Source of the DNA: Acidobacteriota bacterium
GTDB taxonomy: Bacteria; Actinomycetota; Acidimicrobiia; Acidimicrobiales; Ilumatobacteraceae
Length of the DNA stretch: 41,504 nucleotides
Assembly (NCBI GenBank): GCA_018970175.1
Contig: JAGWWV010000017.1
Span: 1 to 41,504 of the forward strand
Direction: 5' to 3'
The notes under the pieces are model-generated. The model made no database searches, had not been told where the DNA came from, and saw only the letters and a program-made list of their open reading frames with translations. Positions 32,171 to 40,231 of the stretch are shown here, piece by piece. The first letter of the stretch is position 1. Each line of letters begins with the position of its first letter. Both the position numbers and the translations under genes were made by a program.

Positions 32171-34240
32171 TCACGAAACGATGACGAGTAGTTTCGTCTT
32201 TGTCACGTACGAGCGGAACCACTTTCCATCGGGTGGAGGCAGGTACACCGCATCATCCGCCACCGCTGCGCCAAGGAAATCGGGCGAAAACTCGTCGACG
32301 ATCTCACGGAACCGCACGGCACCCACCGCACCTGCGGCACCGAAGCCATCGGCCGTGCGGGCGAGTCTGTAACGCCCCGTTACGGGCGGTGTCACCGTTC
32401 CGACAACGGTCGTGCTGCGCACCACGCGATTGTCGGCATCGATGGCGAACAGTCGCCGCGAGCTGCGGTCGTAGACGAAACGCCGCCCCGACCCGCTTCC
32501 GGCCGGGGCCGTCGCTTCGGCGGGCGTGAATGTACGGCCGAAGGCGATGTTCGAATAGGCCGGCACGACGGACACGACGCATGCCGCACTGCGTGTGAAG
32601 AAGAGCCGGACACCACCACCGAGAATGCGGCAATTCCACTTCTGTTCGTCACCGACACTCCATGTGCCGCGTACCTTGGCCTCGGTCGACGACGCGAGCA
32701 ACGATGTTCGCACTTTGCCGCCGGTCATGAGGTCGGAGGGGCTGACGGCGATCGATTTCTCGGACCATTCACTCACACCGTTTGCGGTTCGACGCCGCAC
32801 ACTGACTCGGTACGACGCATCGACATCCAAGCCGCGCACGACCACTCGCGATGCACCACGAACGTTGACGGTGCGAATCGGGTCGGCTTCCTTGTCGCGG
32901 TAGACACGCACATTGGAGACACCGTCGGGTGCGCCACCGTTGCAACCAGGGTCCCACGACACCACCACGCCGTCGGCCAGTGGGCTCGACACGAGGGCAC
33001 TGGGTGTTCCGGGCGCCGCCGCTCCGACGGCCGACACGTCGCTGACGTTCAACAACAGGTTGGGTGACCCGGGACCTGCGTTTTTCACCACGTCCTTCGT
33101 GGCGCGGGCTGTCACCGCGTCGTGCACCGCCTCGGGGCACGCGGTCGGGTCGGTCTCGCCGATCAGGGCGACGTAGCCCGCGACGAGCGGCGACGCCATC
33201 GACGTACCGGTCAAGGTTTGCTCGGCCGTGTCGCTGTCGATACCGGCCGACAGCAACCGCACGCCGGGCGCGAAGATGTCGACGCACGAGCCGTAACTCG
33301 ACGTGCCGAGCGCCATCGCCAGACGTTCGTCGGTCTGGGTGGTTGCACCGACGTTCAACGCTTCGGGGGTGTGGCCGGGCGACACTTCACACGCGTCCTG
33401 GCCCTTGTTTCCCGCCGCGGTGATGGGCACGATGCCGTCGCGCACGAGGTCGACCACTGCCAGGTCCATCGGCCGCGAATCTTCGTCGGCGTCGACCCCG
33501 AGGCTGAGGTTCGCAACTGCCAGATTGCCCGAACGGTGGTGCTTGATCACCCAGTCGATACCACGAATCACGCTGTCGACGTCGCCCTCGCCGTAGCAGT
33601 CGAGCACGCGCACGGCAACGATGGTCGCGCGCTTGGCCACCCCGTATTCGGTTCCCGCCGCCAGTGCCGCGGTGTGCGTGCCGTGACCGTCGCAGTCGTC
33701 TGACGGAACCGCGGGAACCCCGCGCTCGTCGGGCCCGACGACGTCAGCTCCGTGAATGACCCGACCCGCAAGGTCGACGTGCGTCGCGCGCACACCGGTG
33801 TCGATCATGTAGATCTGCACACCCTCACCCGTGGCCGGAGGGGCATAGCGCCCGTCCAACGGCAATGCGCGCTGGTCGATGCGGTCGAGGTGGTACAGAA
33901 CGTCACCTTGCGCAGCGGGCACGGTCGCGCGTTTGCGCACACGCTTGTTACGCGACACGCTCGCCACCCGCGGGTCGGCCAGCAGCGACGCAACCTGCGA
34001 ACCCGTGAGGCGGGCCGAAAAACCACCGACCGCGTAGCGGTAAACCGAGCCAACCGAACCCCCACTGCGCGCCACGTCGGCCGACACGTCGTCGATGTCG
34101 TCGCGTGACGCAACGATCACGATGTACGAACTCGTCGGCTCGACGACGGGTGGGGTGCCCGCCGACACCGTCGCAACCGGAAAACCGAGCGTCGCCAACA
34201 CGATGGCGACGCCCGTCAGGCGGCGCAGAATCCGGATCAC
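32171..34240 (-). CDS. Secreted subtilisin-like serine protease (S8) with fibronectin-III-like and C-terminal domains
   Basis: 689-residue exported peptidase. A signal peptide covers about residues 1-28 (RILRRLTG, hydrophobic core, VSA). An I9-type propeptide follows (about 37-105, YIVIVASRDDIDDV to VSRNKR). The S8 catalytic domain has D147 in YMIDTGV, H186 in DGHGTHTA, oxyanion N277 in TAAGN and S347 in GTSMASP, so it should be active. A fibronectin-III-like domain (near 400-490) and a beta-rich C-terminal region of unknown type, with three cysteines, follow. The frame opens upstream to 34306, but GTG 34240 gives a GTGA overlap with the enoyl-CoA hydratase stop and a proper signal peptide. 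Confidence 0.9.
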   Translation of the reverse strand: MIRILRRLTGVAIVLATLGFPVATVSAGTPPVVEPTSSYIVIVASRDDIDDVSADVARSGGSVGSVYRYAVGGFSARLTGSQVASLLADPRVASVSRNKRVRKRATVPAAQGDVLYHLDRIDQRALPLDGRYAPPATGEGVQIYMIDTGVRATHVDLAGRVIHGADVVGPDERGVPAVPSDDCDGHGTHTAALAAGTEYGVAKRATIVAVRVLDCYGEGDVDSVIRGIDWVIKHHRSGNLAVANLSLGVDADEDSRPMDLAVVDLVRDGIVPITAAGNKGQDACEVSPGHTPEALNVGATTQTDERLAMALGTSSYGSCVDIFAPGVRLLSAGIDSDTAEQTLTGTSMASPLVAGYVALIGETDPTACPEAVHDAVTARATKDVVKNAGPGSPNLLLNVSDVSAVGAAAPGTPSALVSSPLADGVVVSWDPGCNGGAPDGVSNVRVYRDKEADPIRTVNVRGASRVVVRGLDVDASYRVSVRRRTANGVSEWSEKSIAVSPSDLMTGGKVRTSLLASSTEAKVRGTWSVGDEQKWNCRILGGGVRLFFTRSAACVVSVVPAYSNIAFGRTFTPAEATAPAGSGSGRRFVYDRSSRRLFAIDADNRVVRSTTVVGTVTPPVTGRYRLARTADGFGAAGAVGAVRFREIVDEFSPDFLGAAVADDAVYLPPPDGKWFRSYVTKTKLLVIVS

Positions 34241-34989
34241 TTCTTCGTGATCTTTGCCTGCAATGCGGCAAGCATCTCGGCGAACCACGGCTGACGCGTG
34301 CTCCACACCTGCGGATCGAGTTCACGTTCGACGGCCGCGGGGTGTTCCGTCACCAGGGCCATGTCCTGGATGGTGCGCTTGGTCACCTTCAGGAGTTCGC
34401 GCGGTCGCGACGCGGCGCGCGCCGCCATGTCATGGACGTACGTCACCAACTGATCGTCGTCGACGCACTTCCACGCAAGACCGATTCGTTCGGCCTCGGC
34501 GCCATCGAGAATCTCGCCGAAGATGACGGTCGCCATCGCGGCCTGCGGTCCGGCGATGCGACGCAGCATCCACGTATGTCCACCACCCGGGTGGATACCA
34601 ATCTGCAGGAAGCGCGTGTCGAACTTCGCGCGTCGCGCAGCGACACGAACGTCGCAGCCAAGGGCCAGGTTCATTCCGGCACCAACTGCCGCGCCGTTCA
34701 CCGCCGCCAACGTGGGCAACGGGCTGTAGGCGATGCGCAAGAAACCCGCGTAGATGTTCTTCAGGCTGTCGCCCGTCGCTTCGGCAAGGTTGCCGAGGTT
34801 GGCACCGGCGCAGAACGCGGGGGCCGCACCCGTCACCACGACCGCACCCATCGACTCGTCGGCCTCGATGTCGTCCATCGCGGCGATGATCTCGGCGACC
34901 ATCGGAGCGGTGAGCGTGTTGCGCTCGCCGGGATTGTTCAGCGTGATTGTCGCAACGCCGTCGGACTTGTCGAGAAGGACCAAACTCAT
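34237..34989 (-). CDS. Enoyl-CoA hydratase/isomerase family protein (1)
   Basis: 250-residue crotonase-fold protein. ATITLNNPGERNTLTAPM, TGAAPAFCAGANLGNL (oxyanion-hole segment) and AVNGAAVGAGMNLALGCDVRVA are typical. In the segment before the G-x-x-P-G loop (FDTRFLQIGIHPGGG) the place of the first canonical catalytic Glu is not acidic, so it may be an isomerase or another crotonase chemistry rather than a plain hydratase. Its stop is overlapped by the GTG of the protease gene, a surprising functional pairing. It is divergent from the unknown gene at 35033, with a 43-nt shared upstream region. Confidence 0.87.
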   Translation of the reverse strand: MSLVLLDKSDGVATITLNNPGERNTLTAPMVAEIIAAMDDIEADESMGAVVVTGAAPAFCAGANLGNLAEATGDSLKNIYAGFLRIAYSPLPTLAAVNGAAVGAGMNLALGCDVRVAARRAKFDTRFLQIGIHPGGGHTWMLRRIAGPQAAMATVIFGEILDGAEAERIGLAWKCVDDDQLVTYVHDMAARAASRPRELLKVTKRTIQDMALVTEHPAAVERELDPQVWSTRQPWFAEMLAALQAKITKK

Positions 34990-35032
34990 GGCAGCAAGTC
35001 TGCCAGCATCCGATCGCTACGCTTCGGTTGGA

Positions 35033-35650
35033 ATGTTGGACCACGTATTTACCGATGCCATCGGCGCGTTGCGCGAGGCCTTCGAGGGCGCGTTTCTCGA
35101 ACGGCAGGCCTTCGAAGAGCACTTCCAGTCCGACGTTCTGCTCGGCGACCTCACGTGGGAAACCAGCTACGGCCTCCCCGGCGAGGGCTCGCCTCCGCGA
35201 GTCGTGGCCCACATCACCCTCGACTGGCCCTCGTGGAGCCAGGCGATGTACCGGCGGTGGTACCTCGAGGAAACCCTCGTCGATCTTCCCGCCATCGAAA
35301 TCGAAATCGTCTTCCGGGCACAGCGCCTCTCGGCCATGCCCGACCACGAAAAGGTCCTCACCCTCGCGCCCGCGCACAGTCCAACCATCGGCAACGCCGC
35401 GATGGAACGCGCCAGCCTCGCCACCGAGATCAGCCACCCACTCGACGGCGCGGGACGCACCGAATTCGCACTTGAAGTCACCTACGAAGGCCTCTACGAC
35501 CTGTCCGAGGAAACCCTCGCCGACGGATCCAGCACCATCCTCGACGACCACTTCGGCACGCTCGGCGGGTGGATCGCATCGACGCTCGTGAAGCTGGGCG
35601 ACCTCACCTTTTCCTACTTTCCCCCCGAGACACCCGACCTGCAAGCATGA
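35033..35650 (+). CDS. Conserved-looking protein of unknown function
   Basis: 205 residues, not recognised. No signal peptide or membrane helix is visible. The composition is acidic, with beta-rich segments (RVVAHITLDWPSWSQAMYRR, TEFALEVTYEGLYDL) and a Trp-rich patch. The C-terminus (ILDDHFGTLGGWIAST, LTFSYFPPETPD) is hydrophobic-aromatic. ATG 35033 is chosen since TACGCT at 35018-35023 is a possible -10 box 9 nt upstream and the longer frame crosses the divergent hydratase gene. It is followed after 4 nt by a second enoyl-CoA hydratase gene, so a link to acyl-CoA metabolism is possible but unproven. Confidence 0.7.
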   Translation: MLDHVFTDAIGALREAFEGAFLERQAFEEHFQSDVLLGDLTWETSYGLPGEGSPPRVVAHITLDWPSWSQAMYRRWYLEETLVDLPAIEIEIVFRAQRLSAMPDHEKVLTLAPAHSPTIGNAAMERASLATEISHPLDGAGRTEFALEVTYEGLYDLSEETLADGSSTILDDHFGTLGGWIASTLVKLGDLTFSYFPPETPDLQA

Positions 35651-35654
35651 CTGC

Positions 35655-36449
35655 ATGACGCAGTCCAACGAATCGGTCATTCTCCTCGACATCTCCGAGC
35701 GCATCGCCACCATCACGCTCAACCGCCCCGGCGCCCGCAACGCGCTCAGCATCGAACTGTTGCGCAAACTGAACGAAACGATGAAGGCCGCCGACGCCGA
35801 CGACGACGTCGACGTCATCATCCTCACCGGGGCCGACCCCGCGTTCACCGCCGGCCTCGACCTGAAGGAACTCGGCGACCCGTCGAGCAACCTCCTCGGC
35901 GGCACCGGTGCCGACGGCACACCGAATTCCGACGGCGTCCGCGGTCCATTCCCGAAACTGTCGAAGCCACTCATCGGCGCAATCAACGGCGTCGCCGTCA
36001 CCGGCGGATTCGAACTCGCCCTCAACTGCGACTTCCTCATCGCCTCGGAAAACGCCAAGTTCGGTGACACCCACGCCCGCGTCGGGGTCATGCCGGGCTG
36101 GGGTCTCTCGGTGCTTCTCCCCCAGGCCATCGGTGTTCGCCGCGCCCGCGAAATGAGCTTCACCGGCAACTTCATCGACGCCACTGAGGCTCTCGAACTC
36201 GGCCTCGTCAACCACGTCGTGCCGCACGCCGAACTCATGCCCTTCACGCGCAAGATCGCCCTCGACATCATCGGCAACGACCAGTCCGGCGTGCGTGCCA
36301 TCCGCAACACCTATTCGCTCACCACCACCGACACCGACGCATGGGTCACCGAAGCCGCCGAGGCAAAGGCCTGGCGCAAGCGCGCCTTCAGCGCCGATAC
36401 CGTGGCCGAACGCCGCAGCAAGATCATGGAAAGAGGACGTCAGCAATGA
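35655..36449 (+). CDS. Enoyl-CoA hydratase/isomerase family protein (2)
   Basis: 264-residue crotonase-fold protein. It shows IATITLNRPGARNALSIELL, ILTGADPAFTAGLDLKEL (oxyanion hole), AINGVAVTGGFELALNCDFLIASENAKFGDTHARVGVMPGWG and EALELGLVNHVVPH. As in the neighbour at 34237, the residue four positions before the G-x-x-P-G loop is not Glu (here His), so the exact reaction is uncertain. Sequence differences between the two show they are separate paralogues, not a recent duplication. ATG 35655 follows the previous stop by 4 nt; the end overlaps the scramblase-like gene (ATGA). Confidence 0.88.
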   Translation: MTQSNESVILLDISERIATITLNRPGARNALSIELLRKLNETMKAADADDDVDVIILTGADPAFTAGLDLKELGDPSSNLLGGTGADGTPNSDGVRGPFPKLSKPLIGAINGVAVTGGFELALNCDFLIASENAKFGDTHARVGVMPGWGLSVLLPQAIGVRRAREMSFTGNFIDATEALELGLVNHVVPHAELMPFTRKIALDIIGNDQSGVRAIRNTYSLTTTDTDAWVTEAAEAKAWRKRAFSADTVAERRSKIMERGRQQ

Positions 36450-37048
36450 GCACTTCACCGTTGTTCAACCACAAGGTCCTGGTCGTCAACCAGAAGGCCA
36501 AACTCATCGAGGTCACCAACCAGTACTCGGTATCCGACGCCGACGGCAACGTGATCGCCCACGTGAACGAGGTCGGCCAGAGCAAGGCGAAGAAACTGCT
36601 CCGAGTCGTGTCATCCGTCGACCAGTTCCTCACCCACAAACTCGAGATCACCGACGCCACCGGCGCGGTCGTCCTCGCGCTCACCCGGCCCGCAAAGGTG
36701 TTCAAGAGCACCGTCATCGTCGGTGATGCGACGGGCAACGAGCTCGGCCGCATCGTGCAGGAAAACGTCTTCGGCAAGATCAGCTTCGGTCTCGAAGTCG
36801 GCGGTCGCAAGATCGGCGCCATCAAGGCCGAGAACTGGCGTGCGTGGGACTTCGCCATCGAAGATGCCGACGGCCGGGAAGTGGCCCGCGTGACGAAGAA
36901 GTTCGTCGGTCTCGCCAAGGCGATGTTCACCACCGCCGACAACTACGTCGTCGAAATTCACGACGACCTCAGCCAACCCCTCGCCTCTCTCGTCGTGGCG
37001 GCGGCACTCAGCATCGACACCGCACTGAAGCAGGACTCCAAACTCTGA
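36446..37048 (+). CDS. Phospholipid scramblase-like / LURP-one-related protein
   Basis: 200-residue protein resembling actinobacterial members of the scramblase/Tubby-like LOR fold. The conserved run HKVLVVNQKAKLIEVTNQYS, GQSKAKKLLRVVSSVDQF, LEITDATGAVVLALTRPAKV and GRIVQENVFGKISFGLEVGG supports this. It builds a 12-stranded barrel around a central helix; family members bind lipids or membranes, and bacterial functions are unknown. The C-terminal SLVVAAALSIDTALKQ is a weakly hydrophobic helix that fills the barrel in this fold. ATG 36446 overlaps the hydratase stop by 4 nt, so translation is coupled. Confidence 0.8.
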   Translation: MSTSPLFNHKVLVVNQKAKLIEVTNQYSVSDADGNVIAHVNEVGQSKAKKLLRVVSSVDQFLTHKLEITDATGAVVLALTRPAKVFKSTVIVGDATGNELGRIVQENVFGKISFGLEVGGRKIGAIKAENWRAWDFAIEDADGREVARVTKKFVGLAKAMFTTADNYVVEIHDDLSQPLASLVVAAALSIDTALKQDSKL

Positions 37049-37075
37049 CGCCATCCCGGCGGTTCCCCGGCCCGC

Positions 37076-37101
37076 GACGGAGAGTTATATTGTCATCCGT
37101 C
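37076..37101 (+). promoter_or_regulatory. Promoter of the FAH-VOC-TetR operon with overlapping inverted repeat
   Basis: TATATT (37086-37091) is a good -10 box. It lies inside an inverted repeat, GACGGA (37076-37081) and TCCGTC (37096-37101), with a 14-nt centre, so a dimeric regulator bound there would block RNA polymerase. The TetR protein encoded as third gene of the operon is the obvious candidate. A GGAGGAG ribosome-binding site follows at 37113-37119, before ATG 37131. Confidence 0.45.
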
Positions 37102-37130
37102 TAGTTATTTGCGGAGGAGAGCACCTCACC

Positions 37131-38006
37131 ATGGCATTCACGTTTGCAAACCACGCGGGACGGGCGGTGCTGGTCGACGGAGACAAGTACCACGACATCG
37201 AGGCAGTCAGCGGCGGAGCCGTTCCGTCCGACCCGATGGCCGCACTCGCTCACGGCGACAAGCTCCACGACCTGCAGAAAAAGGTTGCCGGTCGCGCACC
37301 CGACGGCACTGTGAACCCCGCTCAACTGGGTGCGCCGTCACCCGCACCACAGAAGGTCTTCGGCATCGGGCTGAACTACAAGACCCACGCCGCCGAGTCG
37401 AACATGGACGTGCCCGACAATCCGGTCGTCTTCGCCAAGTTTTCGTCGTGCATCTGTGCCCCCAATTCCGACATCGAACTGCGCAGCAACGGCGTCGACT
37501 ACGAGGGCGAAATCGTCGTCATCATCGGCAAGGGCGGCAAGGACATTGCCCGTGGCGACGCGTGGAACCACGTCTTTGGCATCACCGCGGGACAAGACGT
37601 CTCCGACCGACCCGTGCAGATGGCGAGCAAGCCACCCCACTTCGACCTCGGCAAGTCGTTCGACACCTTCGGCCCAATCGGACCCGTCGTCGTGTCACCC
37701 GATGCGCTTCCCAACCGCGACGTCATCTCGATCAAGTGCCTCGTCAACGGCGAAGAACGCCAGAATGACACGTCGGCAAACCTCATCTTCGGTATTCCGT
37801 TCCTCATCGAGTACCTCTCGCACATCACCACTTTGCAAACGGGTGACGTCATCTTCACCGGCACACCGGCGGGCGTCGGCGCAGCACAAAAGAAGCTGCT
37901 GCGCGACGGCGATGTCGTCACCACCATCATCGACGGTGTCGGCACGATGACCAACAAGTGCGTCCGCGTCGCCGACCACAATCTGCCCCTCACCAAGAAG
38001 GCCTGA
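37131..38006 (+). CDS. Fumarylacetoacetate hydrolase (FAH) family protein
   Basis: 291-residue metal-dependent hydrolase or isomerase acting on a dicarboxylic or acylpyruvate-type intermediate of aromatic or amino acid breakdown. The N-terminal part (about 1-70) is variable. The FAH domain shows KVFGIGLNYKTHAAESNM, the metal ligands in GVDYEGEIVVIIGKGGKDI, QDVSDRPVQ, and the closing DVIFTGTPAGVGAAQKK. Length is normal for the 2-hydroxyhepta-2,4-diene-1,7-dioate isomerase-like branch. It has a strong ribosome-binding site and its own promoter. A VOC dioxygenase-like protein and a TetR regulator follow, so an extradiol ring-cleavage pathway is plausible. Confidence 0.9.
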   Translation: MAFTFANHAGRAVLVDGDKYHDIEAVSGGAVPSDPMAALAHGDKLHDLQKKVAGRAPDGTVNPAQLGAPSPAPQKVFGIGLNYKTHAAESNMDVPDNPVVFAKFSSCICAPNSDIELRSNGVDYEGEIVVIIGKGGKDIARGDAWNHVFGITAGQDVSDRPVQMASKPPHFDLGKSFDTFGPIGPVVVSPDALPNRDVISIKCLVNGEERQNDTSANLIFGIPFLIEYLSHITTLQTGDVIFTGTPAGVGAAQKKLLRDGDVVTTIIDGVGTMTNKCVRVADHNLPLTKKA

Positions 38007-38008
38007 AT

Positions 38009-38959
38009 ATGGCACTGAACGGTTTCCTCGACATCGACCTCAGCGTCAAGAACCCCGCCGAACTCGGCGCATTCTGGGAGCGCCACGGCCTGCGCCGTAC
38101 GGCCGACGGCGTCTACGGCACCGACCAGCGGCCGACCGTGCTCAACATCAAGGAAGGCGATCATCGCCACCTGTCGGCCATGCACTTCTCCACTTCACAC
38201 GAAAGCGACATCGCCGAGATCGCCCGTCGTCTCGAAGGTCTCGGCGTCGAGTCGCGAACCAGTTCGACCACGCTCGAGTGCACCGACCCGATTCTTGGCC
38301 ACTCCATCCGTATCGACGTCGGTGCGCCCATTCCCCTGAAGCCGACCGACGCACGCCCCGCCAACAGGCCGGGCGACCGCAACCGTTACAACAACCGCAA
38401 TGCCTCGCTCGCTCCCGACAGGCGCCCGCCGCGCCGTCTCGGCCACGTTGTTCTCGCCTCTCCCGACATCGAAAAGTCGACGGCGTTCTACTTCGACGGT
38501 CTTGGTTTTCGCGTCACCGACCAGTTCGTCGGCGCAAACGGAACCTTTGGCCGCGTCGAAACCGACCACCACAACCTTCTCATTCACCGCTCACGCGTCG
38601 GCTATCTCAACCATTACGCGATCGAAGTCGACGACTTCGACGCCATCGGCGAGAACGGCGCGGCCGTGGTCGCCGACAACCCCGACTCCCACATCATCGG
38701 CGTCGGTCGGCATCTCCTCGGCTCGAATCTCTTCTGGTACCTGCGCGACCCCTCGGGCAACATGTTCGAGTTCTTCGCCGACATGGACCACATCAACGAC
38801 GACGATGACTGGGCAAAGAACCACAGCCGCACCGACTGGGGCGCACCCAGTGCGCCCGCACCCGTGCAGGCCTGGGGCGACGCACCGAACGAAGCGTTCT
38901 TCGCCGTCCCCGACCTCGACGAGATTGCACAAGCCCGAGCGAAGCGAGGGCTTGCATGA
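38009..38959 (+). CDS. Two-domain VOC protein, extradiol dioxygenase-like
   Basis: 316-residue protein with two vicinal-oxygen-chelate modules. The N-terminal one (about 5-110) has lost clear ligands. The C-terminal one (about 142-265) keeps the Fe(II) triad of extradiol dioxygenases: H146 in RLGHVVLA, H202 in LNHYAIEVDD and E254 in GNMFEFFAD. It may therefore cleave a catechol-type ring, feeding the FAH-family enzyme just upstream (3-nt gap). ATG 38009 is chosen over one at 37958, which lies inside the upstream gene. The last codons (AKRGLA, stop) belong to the first copy of a 22-bp direct repeat. Confidence 0.87.
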   Translation: MALNGFLDIDLSVKNPAELGAFWERHGLRRTADGVYGTDQRPTVLNIKEGDHRHLSAMHFSTSHESDIAEIARRLEGLGVESRTSSTTLECTDPILGHSIRIDVGAPIPLKPTDARPANRPGDRNRYNNRNASLAPDRRPPRRLGHVVLASPDIEKSTAFYFDGLGFRVTDQFVGANGTFGRVETDHHNLLIHRSRVGYLNHYAIEVDDFDAIGENGAAVVADNPDSHIIGVGRHLLGSNLFWYLRDPSGNMFEFFADMDHINDDDDWAKNHSRTDWGAPSAPAPVQAWGDAPNEAFFAVPDLDEIAQARAKRGLA

Positions 38960-38986
38960 ATACGGCCCGAGCGAAGCGAGGGCTTG
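38933..38986 (+). repeat. 22-bp direct repeat (32-bp period) at the VOC stop / TetR start junction
   Basis: GCCCGAGCGAAGCGAGGGCT plus TG occurs at 38933-38954 and 38965-38986. Copy 1 codes for the end of the VOC protein and is followed by CATGA, with the stop TGA. Copy 2 is followed by TGTGA in the same register, which creates the GTG start of the TetR gene. CAAGCCC and GGGCTTG around copy 1 (38930-38954) can form a 7-bp stem. Confidence 0.95.
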
Positions 38987-38987
38987 T

Positions 38988-39614
38988 GTGACGGCGTCGC
39001 CGGGTCGCGGCCGACCGAAACTGCACAGCGACGAGGCGATCCTTGAAGCCGCGCTGCGTTTGTTCGCCACACACGGCTACGACGGCACGTCGCTGCGTTC
39101 CCTGAACCGCGAGCTTGGCCTCAGCCACAGCGCCATCCACCAGCGCTTCGGCACCAAGGAAGACCTCTACAAGGCCGTCATCGACCACGAATTCGGCGCG
39201 ATGTTCAGCGAGATCCGCGACAATCTCCGCTCGCTCCCCCGCCCCGACACGCAGCTCGGCGAACTGCAGTCGCAGTTCAAGGCGTTCCTCATCGCCTCGC
39301 ACAAGCATCCCTACCTCAATCGCCTCATGAACAACGAGGGTCTCGAGGATTCGTGGCACCTCGACCACATCTACAAGAAATACGTGCAGCCCTCGCTTGC
39401 CCCTGTTCGCAAACTGATGGACGAACTCGCAAAGAAGAAGGTCATCAAACCCACCGCGGTGCGTACACCCTTCTTCCTCGTTGCCCACGGCGCGGCAGGC
39501 ATCTTCACGCTCCATGCGCTGTCATCGAAGTTCAACTCCACCGACGGCGCTGTCAGCGTCGAGAAACTCGCCGACGAAGCCGCATGGTTGATCGTCGACG
39601 GCATGAGGCGCTGA
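38988..39614 (+). CDS. TetR-family transcriptional regulator
   Basis: 208-residue repressor-type regulator. After GRGRPKLHSDEAILEAAL comes the N-terminal helix-turn-helix DNA-binding domain (about residues 12-58, LFATHGYDGTSLRSLNRELG, LSHSAIHQRFGTKEDLYKAV). A helical ligand-binding and dimerisation domain fills the rest (FLIASHKHPYLNRLMNNEG, later FFLVAHGAAGIFTLHAL). GTG 38988 lies directly after the second copy of the repeat, with no ribosome-binding site, so translation may depend on readthrough or coupling from the VOC gene 28 nt upstream. It probably controls the FAH-VOC operon through the inverted repeat at 37076-37101. Confidence 0.88.
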   Translation: MTASPGRGRPKLHSDEAILEAALRLFATHGYDGTSLRSLNRELGLSHSAIHQRFGTKEDLYKAVIDHEFGAMFSEIRDNLRSLPRPDTQLGELQSQFKAFLIASHKHPYLNRLMNNEGLEDSWHLDHIYKKYVQPSLAPVRKLMDELAKKKVIKPTAVRTPFFLVAHGAAGIFTLHALSSKFNSTDGAVSVEKLADEAAWLIVDGMRR

Positions 39615-39732
39615 GCACCAACGTCCGATTCTCGAACACAGGTCGCGCGGTATCCCAGCGATTGCCAGAGTACCCTGCCCGATCGAGGTCGGCCCGATCA
39701 ACGGAGTCGTCCAGATCCGCTGAAAACCGAGT

Positions 39733-40113
39733 TCAGCGTGATGTTGCGCCGCGCTCGGCTTCGGCGTGCACCTCGATGCCGCCGCGGGGGCGCTGCGTCA
39801 GTGACACCTTCACGTGGTGGGGCTTCACCGTGGTCATCACTTCATCGGCGATTTCGGCGGCCAACGCCTCGGCGAACACCGCCATGTCGCGGAAGCGCCA
39901 CAGGTACAACTTCAGCGACTTCGACTCGATGCACCAATCACGCGGCGTGTACTCGATCACCACGGTCGCCACGTCGGGCTGCGCCGTCACCGGGCACACC
40001 GAGCTGAGTTCATCAGTGGTGAAACGCACCTTCGTCACGTGCGCGGGTGCGGAAAACACCTCGACATGGTCGATGGGATGGCGAACGGTCTGGCCGAGAA
40101 CCGAGAGTTCCAT
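39733..40113 (-). CDS. queF: NADPH-dependent 7-cyano-7-deazaguanine (preQ0) reductase
   Basis: 126-residue single-domain QueF that reduces preQ0 to preQ1 for queuosine synthesis. The catalytic Cys is C40 in ELSSVCPVTAQPD, with D47 as proton donor, and the QueF motif is CIESKSLKLYLWRFR. VKPHHVKVSLTQRPRGGIEV closes the T-fold. Length fits the unimodular (B. subtilis-type) form. The frame opens back to 40209, but ATG 40113 gives the family length and sits 7 nt after a TAGTCT -10 box (minus strand). No other queuosine genes lie in the window. Confidence 0.93.
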   Translation of the reverse strand: MELSVLGQTVRHPIDHVEVFSAPAHVTKVRFTTDELSSVCPVTAQPDVATVVIEYTPRDWCIESKSLKLYLWRFRDMAVFAEALAAEIADEVMTTVKPHHVKVSLTQRPRGGIEVHAEAERGATSR

Positions 40114-40120
40114 GGTTCTC

Positions 40121-40126
40121 AGACTA
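40121..40126 (-). promoter_or_regulatory. -10 box (TAGTCT) of queF, leaderless
   Basis: On the minus strand TAGTCT is followed by gagaacc and ATG 40113, a 7-nt gap without a Shine-Dalgarno. Confidence 0.45.
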
Positions 40127-40231
40127 ACGCCGAGTGTTCGTTGCCAAGTGTTCGCCATTTTTGCCCGAAAATTAGCCACCCATTCAGATTGTCGCCTGCA
40201 CGTAACCAAACGCTCTCAGCATGCTGATGAC

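Noticed and set aside
34430-36310. Long minus-strand open frame of over 600 codons across two hydratase genes
   Set aside because: It is antisense to recognisable genes on both strands and has no domain or ribosome-binding site.
39615-39732. Possible gene or RNA between the TetR and queF genes
   Set aside because: 118 bp without a convincing frame, stem or repeat beyond scattered GATC-containing words; nothing supportable.
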